This document shows, one piece after another, positions 20,034 through 31,383 of a DNA stretch of 64,000 nucleotides. The stretch covers positions 62,001 to 126,000 of the forward strand of contig JBAKBP010003229.1 of NCBI GenBank assembly GCA_037953745.1, in the 5' to 3' direction. Each line of letters opens with the position of its first letter. Positions within the stretch are counted from its first letter, which is position 1. A program made the translations under genes and the position numbers. The notes beneath the pieces were generated by a model, which had not been told where the DNA came from, made no database searches, and saw only the letters and a program-made list of their open reading frames with translations. The stretch is from Lithodes maja. Lineage: Eukaryota; Arthropoda; Malacostraca; Decapoda; Lithodidae.

Positions 20034-20877
20034 CAGTAGGCTCACACATCTCGATATTTCGCATCTCGATGCCACCTTCAAGCTCTCCCTAATCACAAAT
20101 CTCGATGAAAAAACGTTTTCGAGCGGTAGTCTAACCTTACTCTCATCTCTGCCGCTTTCATTTACGTAGTAATATAAATTACTTTACCATGTTTTAATAT
20201 ACATTAATATTTGTATGAGGAAAATCTAATATATAATGATAGTAAAGACAAAAGAAAACTTGATAAAACTTTATACCATGGAAAATTTATTGAAGTCGGT
20301 AGATTTCCGGTTATTTTAGCAACTTGTAGCCTCACGATACAACACATAGGCACGTTTTTGCGATCTTTTTGGCTTAAGCCTGGCTTCCCCTTTTGGCTTA
20401 AGCAAGAGCAGCCGCGCAAAAATGGTTTGGCTCGACTTCGACCACAAGTCACGTGACATAAACACAAACACTGAAAATGGCGGAACAACAAGACGACCTA
20501 GTGGTCTGGTCTGGTGCCGTTGTAAAGGCTTTTCCCTCAATTGTTCGGGGAGATCACCTTTTCAACGGCTCCCCCATATTTGTTATTGATTAAGCTTTTG
20601 ATTATTTACTGAAGAAGAAGAAAAAGAAGACTGATATTTCAACTTCTTTTGTCTTTTTGTCCACATTTTTGTCTATTTCCTGCTTTATTGTTCTCTGAAT
20701 AGTATGTCAGCTATTATATATATTATTTGTGTAAGGCCTATCAAATAGTTTGCTATAGGCCTAGTCCTAGTCCGTACAGTAGCCTATACTGTAGGTTGGG
20801 CAGAAATAGTAAACTCCAACCTCTCATAACTAAAAAAGGACTACAGTAATCGAGCTAATATTTCTACCAACTAGGCA

Positions 20878-23424
20878 CCTTTTGCTCCCCCGAACTCGCC
20901 CCCACAACATCCTGGAGGGTGGTCAGAACCTTAGGCTCAGACCACCTCCCGATCATTTTCACCACCAAAACAAGACTCACCCCAGCTAGCCACAGACACA
21001 CTTACACTAACTATAAAAGAGCTAACTGGGAAGCTTTCACAAATGAGACAGAACAACACTTTGAAACCTTAAACAGTACACCCATCACTAACATCAACAA
21101 TGCTGTACACACATTCAACACGACTATCCAAAACGCCGACAAGAAACACATTCCAAGAGGTAACATAAAAAAAACACAACCCCAACTTCTCACCAGAAAT
21201 TCAAAACCTCATCATACAACGCGACACACTGAAACACTCCCCAGCACCCCACACACAAGACATCAATCAACAAATTCAAGCACTCAACATCCAGATTAAC
21301 AACAAAATACAAGAACAACAAACACTAAATTGGAATAACTTCCTACAAACACTCGATCACAAAACAAACCCCAAAAAACTCTACAAAACACTAAACAGCA
21401 TCACACTTTCCAACAGCAACACAACACAATCACATGCTGCAATCACAACAACAGACTCTACTCCTTCACGTAAACAACAAGCAAACACTCTCATCAATCA
21501 CTTCTCTCATGTCAGTCACCTAAAACCCCACAAAGACGACCGACGTGTCATCCGACGCAAAAGACAATTCCCTACAGACCCTGACTATACACCCTTCACC
21601 AACAACCAGACAAAGCATATCATCAACAATCTCAAGCTCTCACCCGCCTGTGGCCTAGACAACATAAGCAACATTCACCTCAGACACCTGGGACCACAAG
21701 GCATACAAGCACTCACTAACATATCAAACTACAGCTACTCACACAACACAATACCAGACATCTGGAAGCATGGTATCATCATCACATTCCCCAAACCTAA
21801 CAAAGACCCCACGCTACCCTCCTCACACCACCCTATCACACTCCTTTGCACCCCCTCCAAAGTCATAGAGCGCCTTGTACTACAACTGATGACACCTGAC
21901 TTACCCCTTTCTCCAACACAACACGGCTTCAGGCCATTACACTCCACAAACACTTCTTACAGACCTTACACAAAGAGCTTTTGACGGCATCAACTCAGCT
22001 AGACCACCACACAGATCAGTACTTGCTACACTTGACATTAGTAAAGCCTTCGATGCCATCCCCCGCCACAACCTAACAAACAAAATCTACAACACAAACA
22101 TGCACAACAACACAAAAAGATGGCTGGCCAACTTCTTAGCAGGCAGATGTGCACACGTATCTTTTGCCGGTCAGTCATCTAGCATTAGAAATTTCCCAAA
22201 CGGAGTCCCGCAAGGATCCGTCCTGTCGCCCGCACTCTTCAATCTGTACATGCATGATATAAATACACCAAATTCACCCCAAATAACCATAGCCTCCTAC
22301 GCAGACGGCATAACACTCACAAGCACGCACCAAAACCCAGACACAGCAACAAGACTCCTTCAAGACTATCTCGACACATTACATGAATGGTGCACTACAA
22401 ACAGACTCAATTTAGCCCCAGCTAAATCCACTGCAACCCTCCTCACAAGCTGGACAGGAGAGCACGATTACGTCCCGGGATTCAACATAAACAACACACC
22501 CCTAACACACACACACACACACACAAAATCCTAGGAGTAACATACGACACCCAAATGACATTCAAACCACACCACAAACACGAAAAAGAAACTGACACCC
22601 AGACTTAACGCCCTCAGATCACTTGCCCACACAAAATTTGGACACAACAAAGAACCACCACCACAGTCTACAAACAATACATAAGATCAGTTATGGAATA
22701 CGCAAGCCCGGCCTGGGCTTCTAACCTAGCTGAAACACATCATAAGACCTTACAGACTATTCAAAATAAAGCCCTTAAAATCATCACAGGATGCACAGCT
22801 ACTACACCCACAGATCACCTACATCAAGAAACCAAAGTCCTAAAAGTCAAAGATCATCTAGACATGAGAGGCACTCAATTCCTGGCAGCAGCCTCCACGA
22901 ATCAACACCACCCACTACACTACATGGCAACACACCCACAGACACCAAGAAATATCAAAACAACACCCAGCACACACTATCACACACAAATACTGTCTTC
23001 TCTCCCTCCCTGCCCACCCCAAACCAACTTCCGGAAGCACATCCATACTCATATCACTCGCCGTTCCATCCACTCACTCATAGACAACACGCAGCTGCAA
23101 GCACGACCTCCCGAAATCCATCCTTCTGAATCCTCCCTTCCTCGCGAGGACAGAGTCCACCTGGCCAGGCTGAGATGCGGACACCATCCAGCTCTTCTGA
23201 GCTATCAGAAGAGACTGGATGACTCCGTCGTCGACACCTGCCCGGGTTGTAACACAGCACCCCATACCATAAAACACATCATAGAAGACTGCATTTCACA
23301 CAACCACTTACGCCAACAACACAATTTACACTATTTGAGAGCTCTGTGGGAGAGCCCGACCGTGGCCATGGCCTTCCTTAAGGACTCGGGGCTGTTCGGC
23401 CAGGCAGCTTAGGGAACAACAACA
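20878..23424 (+). mobile_element. Family C jockey-type LINE copy, 5'-truncated
   Basis: A 12-base target duplication ACCAACTAGGCA flanks it (20866-20877 and 23425-23436), and it ends in a short (CAA)n tail, so it is a standard target-primed insertion. It covers the end of the endonuclease through the C-terminus. It gives the uninterrupted reference for the DIRS1 target. Confidence 0.93.
20919..23412 (+). pseudogene. Family C LINE ORF2 (end of endonuclease, RT, C-terminal zinc motif), frameshifted
   Basis: The pieces are: 20919-21299 (endonuclease end, GSDHLPIIF), a decayed middle, 22100-22534 (RT palm: NGVPQGSVLSPALFNLYMHDI) and 22693-23412 (thumb and C-terminus). The catalytic box reads SYADGITL, so the second Asp of YADD is Gly. 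The C-terminus has CPGCNTAPHTIKHIIEDC, a CxxC…H…H…C zinc motif common at the C-terminus of jockey-clade proteins. No RNase H domain follows. Frame changes near 21300 and 22530 and the changed box make it inactive. Confidence 0.9.
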
Positions 23425-24445
23425 ACCAACTAGGCAGACTTGGCTAGGCAATATGTGTATAAATTGACGACTCATTTGCTTAAGCCCTTTTCGAGTTACA
23501 GAGGTTAGAGGTTACGATCTCTGCCCAACCTAGAATGAACAGACTATAGTGTTTGTATATCTTGGTAACATTCACAATATAGTACAAAATTATCCAGTGT
23601 TATGAAAATACCCCGGCATCAATAACACGATTTGGGAACTAGAAGGATGTTCTTTACACACAGAACAAGTTTTTTTCCAGATCGGCCTGGATGATTCCGC
23701 CAATAGCCTACCGTGTTTCCTGTAACAGTGCATATCAAGCCAACTATAATATAATAGAATATCATTATAATAATATAATATAATATATATTACATTACTT
23801 ATGTATTCATAATATACACTCAATCTAGTCTCTATAATAGCGCGTTTTTCAAAGTCACAAAGAGGCATTTACCCAATACAAAACAATGAAAAAAAAAACA
23901 TCACAACAGATATTGTTTACAAACAATTCCCGCTTAAGCCAAGGTCCCAAAGTCAAGCGGCCTTTCAGGGCCGATTGAGAAAAGTCGATCCTGCTTAAGC
24001 GCGGCTCGAGTTTGGCTTAAGTTTTGACCTCTCAAAAACAAATTTCGCTCTTGGCTTAAGTCTGGCTTAAGCCAAAACGCTCGCAAAAACGCGCCTCATG
24101 TTGATCACCAGTCGACTTTTGTTTTTGTTCAAGTGAAGATGCTTTGTTTTATTGATCAATTTCATGGAATATTGTAGATGTAGTTGTAGCTGAAGGGTTA
24201 GGGAGTCATAAGATACACATATTGATCCAGATTGAGCAAAAAGGGGGTTAATACAGCTGGTTGGCGATCGTAAGTACAAGTAAAGGGGTCAAAAGTGGTG
24301 ATTGTCAGATTTGATGTGGGTTATTTGCCGACTCGCTGGTCCCTATTGTATTTTTCCCCATAAGAAGTTAACTTCGCATCTCGATATTTCGAATCTCGAT
24401 TGCTTTTTTCGGTCCCAATACCCATCGAGATAGGTGATCCCACTG

Positions 24446-24698
24446 TATAGTCATCCCTCTATCATCCAAACCTTGTCTTACACAGTCTCTCCATCTCAAT
24501 GGGGGTCTTCCTGCCCTTCTATCTCCCCTTGTATCTGATTCATATATTCTCTTTGTAAGCCTTTCATCTCCCATTCGTTCAACATGGCCATACCAGCTCA
24601 GCACCCTTCTGTCCACTCTGGCTGACAAATGTTCCTGCTGCCCCACTCTTCTACGTATCTCTTCATTCCTCAATCCGTCTCTATGGGTAACTCCACAC
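24446..24698 (-). mobile_element. Family D LINE copy D1, C-terminal coding segment
   Basis: Aligns with 57070-57322 of D2 and encodes the end of the RTE protein, including LSARVDRRVLSWYGHVERM and GRPPLRWRDCV. It is bounded by the TA element on the left and DIRS2 on the right. The frame 24778-24368 crosses the DIRS edge and is partly artificial. Confidence 0.9.
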
Positions 24699-24752
24699 TG
24701 GGAGGTTTGACGTACCTCCCAACCTACCAAATAGGAAAACCTACTATTTGGT

Positions 24753-25046
24753 AGTAGTCTTGGAAAATCCAACGTCAAGGCTATTAACCTAATTGCAATG
24801 ACGACTTGTCTATTTTGACTGCTATGTCGTCATTCCAACCGCGGTTAAAAAGAAAACGTCTAGAGTCTACTCCTTATCTTGCTCTAGGAGACGTTGTACA
24901 TTAACCAAAACTACCACCGAAGGTGAAAAAAGCATAGAAGAGAAGAAAAAGGGGTTTACCTTAGTTACCGCTCAAGGCCCATACCGTGTTCCGTCATGCG
25001 CCGATCCCTGTCGAACGTGCGCATAAGCGACCCTCTCTTGTTATCA
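24753..25046 (+). repeat. DIRS2 left inverted terminal repeat
   Basis: Reverse complement of about 33476-33768, nearly identical over some 290 bases apart from a few positions (TTGGAAAATCC here, TTGGCAAATCC at the other end). The outer 54 bases (24699-24752) are specific to this end and recur inverted in the ICR. Confidence 0.92.
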
Positions 25047-25108
25047 CATCTCACGCCAGCAGAAGAACGCGGATGGGCAGGGGTCCGGAGTGAGGGAGGG
25101 TATTATGT

Positions 25109-25222
25109 ACGTTGGATTTTCCAAGACTACTACCAAATAGTAGGTTTTCCTATTTGGTAGGTTGGGAGGTACGTCAAACCTCCCAATTTGTTAGTAGTCT
25201 TGGCAAATCCAATGTCAAGGCT
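25109..25222 (+). repeat. DIRS2 internal complementary region (ICR)
   Basis: The reverse complement reads …CTACTAACAAAT joined to TGGGAGGTTTG…, the right end of the element followed by its left end. This is the circle junction in inverted form and fixes the ends at 33776 and 24699. Confidence 0.92.
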
Positions 25223-25659
25223 GCATAACAAATAGGAGGAGGACATCCAAGCCCAACATACCAAAAAAAACAATGCATAAGACAAAAGTATGAATGACAA
25301 AGAAACACAAGGTAAACAAGAGAGTTTAATAAAGCGTGAAAAACTGAGGAGTAGCTAAAAAGAGCAGTTTTAACACGTGCCCGTCATTCATATTAATGCA
25401 AAATCATAGACTTGTCTTAAACCAAAAAGCACTGTACATAAAATCCCTTTTCTTCCAATTGAACAAAAACAAGGAACACAAACTGAAAACACCATTTTCA
25501 AGGAGGCAAAAACACTTATGTATTGTATACATATAACATAATCCCAAACTTGTAATCCAGTGTTGCAAACCCGTACTCCCCCCCCCCCCCCTTTTGCAAA
25601 GAAAACAAAGTAAAAGAAAGAGTGACAAGGGGGGAAGACCAGGCAACCTCGCAAGAGCT
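25223..25659. other. DIRS2 3' untranslated region
   Basis: Non-coding sequence between the ICR and the recombinase stop. It contains a C-run near 25577-25590. Short frames here show no domain. Confidence 0.6.
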
Positions 25660-26610
25660 CTAGGAAACACGACGCCCGAGAGCTATCACAGGCCGAGGGG
25701 GTCTAACAATGGACATGGAGAGGTAGGAGGAGATGAAGGTATTGATAGACGACCACAAACCTGCCGAGGCGACGTCAGGCAACGAACGAGTCTGCAGGAA
25801 CCGTAAGGAGGCAGCAAAGGAACGCACATCGTGCGCAGAACCCCGACAAGCAGGGTTACTGGCACGAATAACCCGACAAATGTGGCGTCCTATCTGTACC
25901 TTCGAAAGCCTCCCACCAGTCCGAGGAGACACCCACACAGCAGTCCCCGAAGACGGAGCCACAGACTCAACATAAGAGCGCAAGGCCTGCACCGGGCACA
26001 ACACATGGTGAGTATGCCCACGTTTCAAAGCCTGGATGGTGAAAGGCTTGAAAACGTGGGTCTCTCTCTCATTCTTGGCAACAAAATGAGGGGAGGGGGC
26101 CAACGTGACGACATTCAATGACGGGGAGAATCGCATGCATTCCTGGGACCGTGACATGGCAGCTAGTTCAGACACCCTATCCCCAGTGGCCAGAGCGACA
26201 AGGAAGAGAGTACGCTCCAGCAACTGAACCGGTGTAGTGTCCCGTGTATATGTGTGTGAAGCCAGAAGGTCCAGAGCACGCCCCAGATCCCACTGAGGAG
26301 GGATCTGGCGCGGAGGGGGTCGTTCCCGGAAGGCAGCCTTCATGAAGGAATCCAGCTCCTTCGGAGGAACGACCAGCCCAGTGACGGACTCAAAGACCTC
26401 CCGGATGGCAGACAAGTGGTTACGTATAGTGTTGATCTGAAAGCGACGTGTACGGAAGAGGTGAAACAAGTAGTGTAGGACGAGGGAAGGAGAGCTAACA
26501 GTCTGGCGAGTGTCCTGTATCCACCTAGTAAAAGACTTCCAGTGGGACCCGTAAGTCCCCCAAGTCGAAGTCGTCCATGAACGCTTCAGGAAGTCAGTCA
26601 GGTCCCGTCC
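25660..26610 (-). CDS. DIRS2 tyrosine recombinase
   Basis: An open frame of about 317 residues for the integrase that joins the circular element to the target. The N-terminal core-binding part (RSWTTSTWGTYGSHWKSFTRWI) is followed by the catalytic domain: first Arg in ATGDRVSELAAM, then HVLCPVQALRSYV, His-x-x-Arg in AHDVRSFAA, and the Tyr nucleophile in INTFISSYLSMS. Length and order are normal for DIRS. The frame is open upstream to 27471, but that part reads over RNase H in another phase. So the true start is unclear; translation may depend on the overlap with the upstream ORF. No damaging change is visible, and this is the best kept DIRS gene in the window. Confidence 0.9.
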   Translation of the reverse strand, partial: GRDLTDFLKRSWTTSTWGTYGSHWKSFTRWIQDTRQTVSSPSLVLHYLFHLFRTRRFQINTIRNHLSAIREVFESVTGLVVPPKELDSFMKAAFRERPPPRQIPPQWDLGRALDLLASHTYTRDTTPVQLLERTLFLVALATGDRVSELAAMSRSQECMRFSPSLNVVTLAPSPHFVAKNERETHVFKPFTIQALKRGHTHHVLCPVQALRSYVESVAPSSGTAVWVSPRTGGRLSKVQIGRHICRVIRASNPACRGSAHDVRSFAASLRFLQTRSLPDVASAGLWSSINTFISSYLSMSIVRPPRPVIALGRRVS

Positions 26611-28324
26611 GTGGACCGGGAGCCACCGTGCCTCACGAACATCCACGATGCGAAGGCCAACGAGGTCCGTAGGTCGCCAACCTGGCTCAAGTGGAAGTGT
26701 GAGAGAGGGAGAGGGACCGGACTTGGGCACCACCGCTTCAACTGGGAGTACCAAGCCTGGGCCGGCCACAGAGGCGCTATGAGCCAGACTCTGCCGTGGT
26801 ACAGCCGCAGCCTCGCGAGGACTTTGCACATCAACAGTGCGTCTGGTGGCGGAAATATGTATATCGACTGCCACCTGCTCCAGTCTTCCATGAAAGCGTC
26901 CGGACCCCCCTCCGGAGTACGAGTCCGGAGGGATAGGTATCGAGGCAACTTGCGCGTCTCCTTCGATGCGAACAAGTCGACCTCCGGAACACCCCAGGAA
27001 GCCGCGAGGTCGTCGAATACAGTCTGTTTCATCGCCCATTCTACAAGAACGCCCTGTCCTCGCGACAGGGCGTCCGCCCACAGGTTGGCAGACCCGGGCA
27101 GGTAGGAGGCGTGCAGGGAGATGTTGTGTCGGTTCGCGAGGAAGAACAACTTCTCGGAGATCCCCAACAGAGTCAAAGACCTGGAGGATCCCTGCTTTTG
27201 GATACAGTGGACAGCTGTCTGATTGTCCATCCTGAAGGCCACCGACAGGCCCCGAAGGGCCAGCGCGTGGTCCCGCAGGAAGAACAAGGGAACCAAGAGT
27301 TCGAGGGCATTGATGTGTAGGTGTGTGTGTCCCACCCATCTGCCGTGTTGTTGATGTCCCAGGTTGGATTGGTAACCCCACCCCACCTCGCTCGACGCAT
27401 CTGTATCCACCCAGATCGTCGGCGGGGGGGGGCGGTCCAGGGTACAGCCGCAGAGAGCGTGCCCCGAGCAACCCAGTGGCCTAAGTGTCTGTGAATGGAA
27501 CGCGGGATCGGGATGAGCCGATCCATAGGGACCAACGGAAACACCCTGTTGCCCATGAGGATTAGGCGGCGCAGCCTGAGCCTCCCTAAGGGAATGGTCA
27601 GAGCAGCCCAATTGAGGGAACCCACTAACGAGTCCCAGATCCTCCTCGTGAGGGAGACCGAGTGCAACACGGCGAAGACCTACCTGCGAAGTTTCACCGC
27701 TTTTGGCTGACTCTGGGTAACCGTAGCGTTTGTCAGATCCCATTCGAGACCTACCCACGTCACGACACGCGACGGGATCAGGCGGGACTTGGGAATGTTT
27801 ATGTTGAACCCTAACTGTGTGATGTGTCGAACTACCGTGAGGGTGTCGCGAACGCAGTGTTCTAGGGTGTCTGAAACTATCAACCAATCGTCCAAGTAAA
27901 ACAGGATCTGGAGGCCGCCCCTGAGGAGACGATCCAGAGCCTGCTTCACCAGTTTCGAGAAGATCCGCGGCGCGATGTTGAGACCGAAGGGAAGCCTGTC
28001 GAACATGAACACGCGATCGGAAGTCCGAACGGCCAAGAATCGCTGGAAACGAGGATGTATAGGGACGTGCCAATACGCATCCTTGAGGTCCAGCGACACT
28101 ACCCACGACAGAGGCCGCAGGGCCAGTCGTACCTGGTGCACCGTTAGCATCCGAAATCGCGTGTTCACGATGTGCCCGTTGAGGGCCGACAGATCCACCA
28201 CCGGTCGCATCGCGTCGCAGTCCTTCTTCGGTACCAGAAATACACGGGAGAGGAAAACCGGGTGACCGGCTTTCACCTCCTTGACGATTCCCTGCTCGTG
28301 CATGGATGTAATCACGGCGGCCAC
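26598..28324 (-). pseudogene. DIRS2 reverse transcriptase / RNase H / C-terminal domain, two frameshifts
   Basis: RT is read at 28324-27680 (VFLVPKKDCDAMRPVVDLS, VVSLDLKDAYWHVPI, FDRLPFGLNIAP, FYLDDWLIV with the catalytic YLDD intact). A shift near 27680 moves to the frame 27670-27173 (RT connection, SLVGSLNWAALTIPLGRLRL). A second shift near 27425, at a run of eight or more G, moves to the RNase H frame (TIWVDTDASSEVGW, FRMDNQTAVHCIQKQ, GSANLWADALSR) that ends at 26598. The last part (VDLFASKETRKLP, LIAPLWPAQAWYSQLKRW) is the domain that follows RNase H in DIRS, usually called Dam-like. Both shifts are small; the one in the G-run could be an assembly error. Confidence 0.9.
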
Positions 28325-28542
28325 CTCCGAAGAGACAGGCCGGCTTCGTTGACAAGAGCTGAGTGGGGGTCTGGACTTCCATCTCCAGGTTAGACCCCTC
28401 CGTGCAATCTTTCGCCCCCACGTCCCTCGCGGCCATCGAAGGGCGCAAGGGCGAAAACAACCTGTGGGAGCCCCCGAGATGAGGTGAGCGACCCGGTCGG
28501 CGAGGTGAGAAGGAGAACAAGGAGGAGACCGACCCGGAGAAC

Positions 28543-31383
28543 CTACACATTTTTTGACGTGGAGGGTCCCCCGGTACGGTCCTTGCGGTCATAAGACCCT
28601 CGTTGACCACCTCTACCTCCCCCACCTCGCCGAAAAGGGCGGGACACCCCATCCCCTGTCCGTCGTGCGTCGGACCCCGTCGAAGCGCGGCCGGAAGTGG
28701 AAGGCTGGCCAGCCCCTTCTCGGCGGGGATGAAAGGGAGCAGGAGCAGAAGTGCGAGGCGGAACCGACGCTCTAGCCGGCAACTTCCCTTTCCTGCGCCC
28801 TTTCTTGGCAGCAGCAGCGGCACCAGCACTCCGAGGAGGACCGGCAGAAGGACGGGACTGCGAAGACCCTGGTCGCGACACAGCGCGTCTTTGCGTGTCG
28901 TAAGCAGGGTCCACTGACAGAGAAGCGTAGCGTTCCCAAGCATCCTGCGCGAACAGCCCCGATGTATATAACTCAGAGTACAACAAACCCTGACGAATAT
29001 CCAAAGGGGCCTTCCGGCAGAACGAGGACCTTACCGTTTGGCGTTGTCGAGTAGCCTCGCACAAAACCGCCTTCAGCTCGGGAACCAAAGACACCGCGAG
29101 CTGAAGGTGGATCCGCCTAACGTGGTCCAAACCCTCGCGAAGATCGCCAGGTGCAGTCGCCTCGATAAGTCGCAGGTGGTGAACAGAGGTCTGGAGGGAA
29201 CCTAAAAAACAAGAAAATAAGTTCGCCACCCTCTGTCGCAAGGTAAAATCCCTGTCGACAGAGGACTTATCTGGGTGGGAAAAGAACGGGTTAGCAATAG
29301 CACAAATTTCAAGTTTGGGAGCGCTAATCCAGGACCAGAACTTGCCATCCAATCCGGCGACAGACACAAGAGGAGGCAAAAGCAGTGACGACTCTGGGGG
29401 AGGGACTGAAGACGATCTGTCGACGGAACGGGTAGCAAACTCTAAGGCCTCAGCAAACCAGGCCTCCAATGGGAGAGGATTATCAAGGACGACGGCTAAG
29501 CCAGGCTTACCGTCGTCGCTCAAACCTGTCCCATAGGAGGACAGTCCCGTTAAAACAGCGAGGGACTGAACATCTTGAAGGATGTCCTGGCGGCTGAAGT
29601 CTGACCCGAGCTTAGTACGAGGAGCAGACGGGGGCTTGGGCTTAACCGAAAAGTACTGAAGGTCAGTCCTCGTCGGGTAAGCCCGAACCTCCACGTCGGC
29701 CACCTGACCATCCACCCTGAACGCCCTAAACTGCATCTTATCATTTAGCTGGACCGACCAGCCCAAAGGTAGGGCCCTCTCACCGGACGGTAAATCGGTA
29801 GCACGCTCCGGGTGGGAGGCCTGCACCCCCTTCCAAACAGCCAAGGAGCCATAGAGGAGAGGCATAGTCCTCGACGGGACCTTGGCCTTCTGGATGGGGG
29901 GCAAGCGCGGACCCTGCCCTAGCAGACGGAGGACCCCCGCATGGGAGACAGCAGGGGGAACCACCTGAGCCAGGGCAGGAGCAGTGCTATCCGACGACCG
30001 GGCAGGAGGGGAAGCAGGGCGAGAGGGAATGTGGTCCACCGCAGAGGGGAGGGGGACCAAAGCAGGGGCAGGTTGGGTGAGGCGCTGAGGTTGTGTCACC
30101 GCCAAGAAGCGCGACAAGAGGGATTCCTGCATCGCCTCCAATCGCACGTCGAAGTGTGACACAACCCACCCCTGCAGAGCCGAAAATCGATCCGAGAGAG
30201 GCGAACCCCCCGAAGATTGTTCGGCCCGCAGGGGCGAGCGTGAGCGAGAGCGAGACCCATGACACGAAACAGCAGCGTCGCGGCCCAAAGAAGGCGAGCG
30301 ACGACTGCCGTGGCGTCCCAGAGGATCTCGCCCCCGCTCACTAACGCCCGAGGGGGAAACATCATCCTCCCCCTCTTCCAGCGACACGTCAGCCCCCGAG
30401 AAAGGGGACCCCGAAACCTCGCTACACTCTACCGAGTCAAGCGGCGGGGTACCCACTCGGGGAGCCGGAAGTCGAAGGTCAGGTATCGAAGAAGGAAGAG
30501 GAGTAGGATGACGGGAGTGGGAAGGCTGGCCGGGTGAAAGGAGGTCAGAAGGAGCCGCGGGGGGAAACAGATCAAGGATCCCCGGGGCTGAGAGAACAGG
30601 GCGGCCCGACACCGAGGAGGAGGAGGGAGGAACCACCACCTTGGGACGAGACCGCGAAGGAAGAAGAGGCACAGAAGCAGGAGAAGTAGGAGAAGAAGCA
30701 ACGACAACCTGGCGCTCCCCCCTGGACAGAGTAGGAGGAGGGAGCAGAGGGCCAGCTACATTATGGACTTCCGCCCGCGTGGAGGACACAGGAGGAGGAC
30801 GCCTCATGTGCAGGGGAAGCGGGCGGAAAGTAGTAGAGCCCCGATCCGGAGAGGCCAGGGGAGGGCGTACAGGGGCAGAGACGCTAACCCTGGCCTCAGG
30901 GCGAGAACCATGACGAGGGCGACGGCCGGAGTCAAGGCCAGCAGGAGGACGAGGAGGGGCAGTAGAGGACGGACGACGAGGAGAGCGAGAGCGTGGACGG
31001 AGCTGAGGATCATCCCGACGATGCGGCGACCGACCACGGGACCCAGGCAGACGGGCCCGAGCAGGAAGAGGGCCAGGTAAACGGACCCCAGACGGGTCAG
31101 GGATGCCCAGGGCCACACGGATCCGGTCATCCACAAAAGCCGGGGAGCGATGGCCCACAGATCGAATGTGGTGGGAGACCACCGCCCACACGGACTGAAG
31201 GGATGCCGAGGCCGCCGCCGCGTCAGAGGAACCAGGGCGAAGGTCCACAACATCCACCAAGTCCATGCACGGGCCACACAGCGCAGGGAGGTAGGCCGTA
31301 GAGGACACACATTGGGAGTGGTGCAGGCAGGACCGGTGGCACTCCAAACATGGGGAGCCACAGCCCTGGCGAAAGCAAGGCAT
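28543..31383 (-). CDS. DIRS2 gag-like ORF1
   Basis: An open frame of about 946 residues. I chose the ATG at 31383 because its MPCFRQGCGSPCLECHRSC aligns with the DIRS1 start at 8724; the frame is open for eight codons upstream. It has a Cys/His cluster in the first 40 residues, a long Arg/Ser/Pro-rich region (about 90-300), an acidic patch (EEGEDDVSP), a conserved core with SHPERATDLPSGER and RTDLQYF, a mainly helical part (LRLIEATAPGDLREGLDHVRRIHLQLA) and a basic Arg/Gly/Ser C-terminus. I infer nucleic-acid binding from composition. It overlaps the RT reading region, as usual in DIRS. Confidence 0.88.
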   Translation of the reverse strand: MPCFRQGCGSPCLECHRSCLHHSQCVSSTAYLPALCGPCMDLVDVVDLRPGSSDAAAASASLQSVWAVVSHHIRSVGHRSPAFVDDRIRVALGIPDPSGVRLPGPLPARARLPGSRGRSPHRRDDPQLRPRSRSPRRPSSTAPPRPPAGLDSGRRPRHGSRPEARVSVSAPVRPPLASPDRGSTTFRPLPLHMRRPPPVSSTRAEVHNVAGPLLPPPTLSRGERQVVVASSPTSPASVPLLPSRSRPKVVVPPSSSSVSGRPVLSAPGILDLFPPAAPSDLLSPGQPSHSRHPTPLPSSIPDLRLPAPRVGTPPLDSVECSEVSGSPFSGADVSLEEGEDDVSPSGVSERGRDPLGRHGSRRSPSLGRDAAVSCHGSRSRSRSPLRAEQSSGGSPLSDRFSALQGWVVSHFDVRLEAMQESLLSRFLAVTQPQRLTQPAPALVPLPSAVDHIPSRPASPPARSSDSTAPALAQVVPPAVSHAGVLRLLGQGPRLPPIQKAKVPSRTMPLLYGSLAVWKGVQASHPERATDLPSGERALPLGWSVQLNDKMQFRAFRVDGQVADVEVRAYPTRTDLQYFSVKPKPPSAPRTKLGSDFSRQDILQDVQSLAVLTGLSSYGTGLSDDGKPGLAVVLDNPLPLEAWFAEALEFATRSVDRSSSVPPPESSLLLPPLVSVAGLDGKFWSWISAPKLEICAIANPFFSHPDKSSVDRDFTLRQRVANLFSCFLGSLQTSVHHLRLIEATAPGDLREGLDHVRRIHLQLAVSLVPELKAVLCEATRQRQTVRSSFCRKAPLDIRQGLLYSELYTSGLFAQDAWERYASLSVDPAYDTQRRAVSRPGSSQSRPSAGPPRSAGAAAAAKKGRRKGKLPARASVPPRTSAPAPFHPRREGAGQPSTSGRASTGSDARRTGDGVSRPFRRGGGGRGGQRGSYDRKDRTGGPSTSKNV

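Larger units (their letters stand above)
20034..24445. mobile_element. TA-flanked DNA transposon, 4.4 kb including a nested LINE
   Basis: Ends CAGTAGGCTCACACATCTCG (20034) and, inverted, CAGTGGGATCACCTATCTCG (ending 24445), flanked by TA (20032-20033, 24446-24447). Removing it restores family D sequence as in 57070 (GATCTATAGTC). The end sequence is of the pogo/Tigger kind. A second inverted pair (AGGCRCGTTTTTGCGA at 20348 and ending 24095) suggests another DNA element nested inside. GGCTTAAG words recur on both sides. About 1.9 kb is not LINE, and no transposase is recognisable in it. Confidence 0.75.

Noticed and set aside
25660..27471. A single 603-residue recombinase protein
   Set aside because: The first half reads over RNase H in another phase; only about 317 residues align with recombinases.
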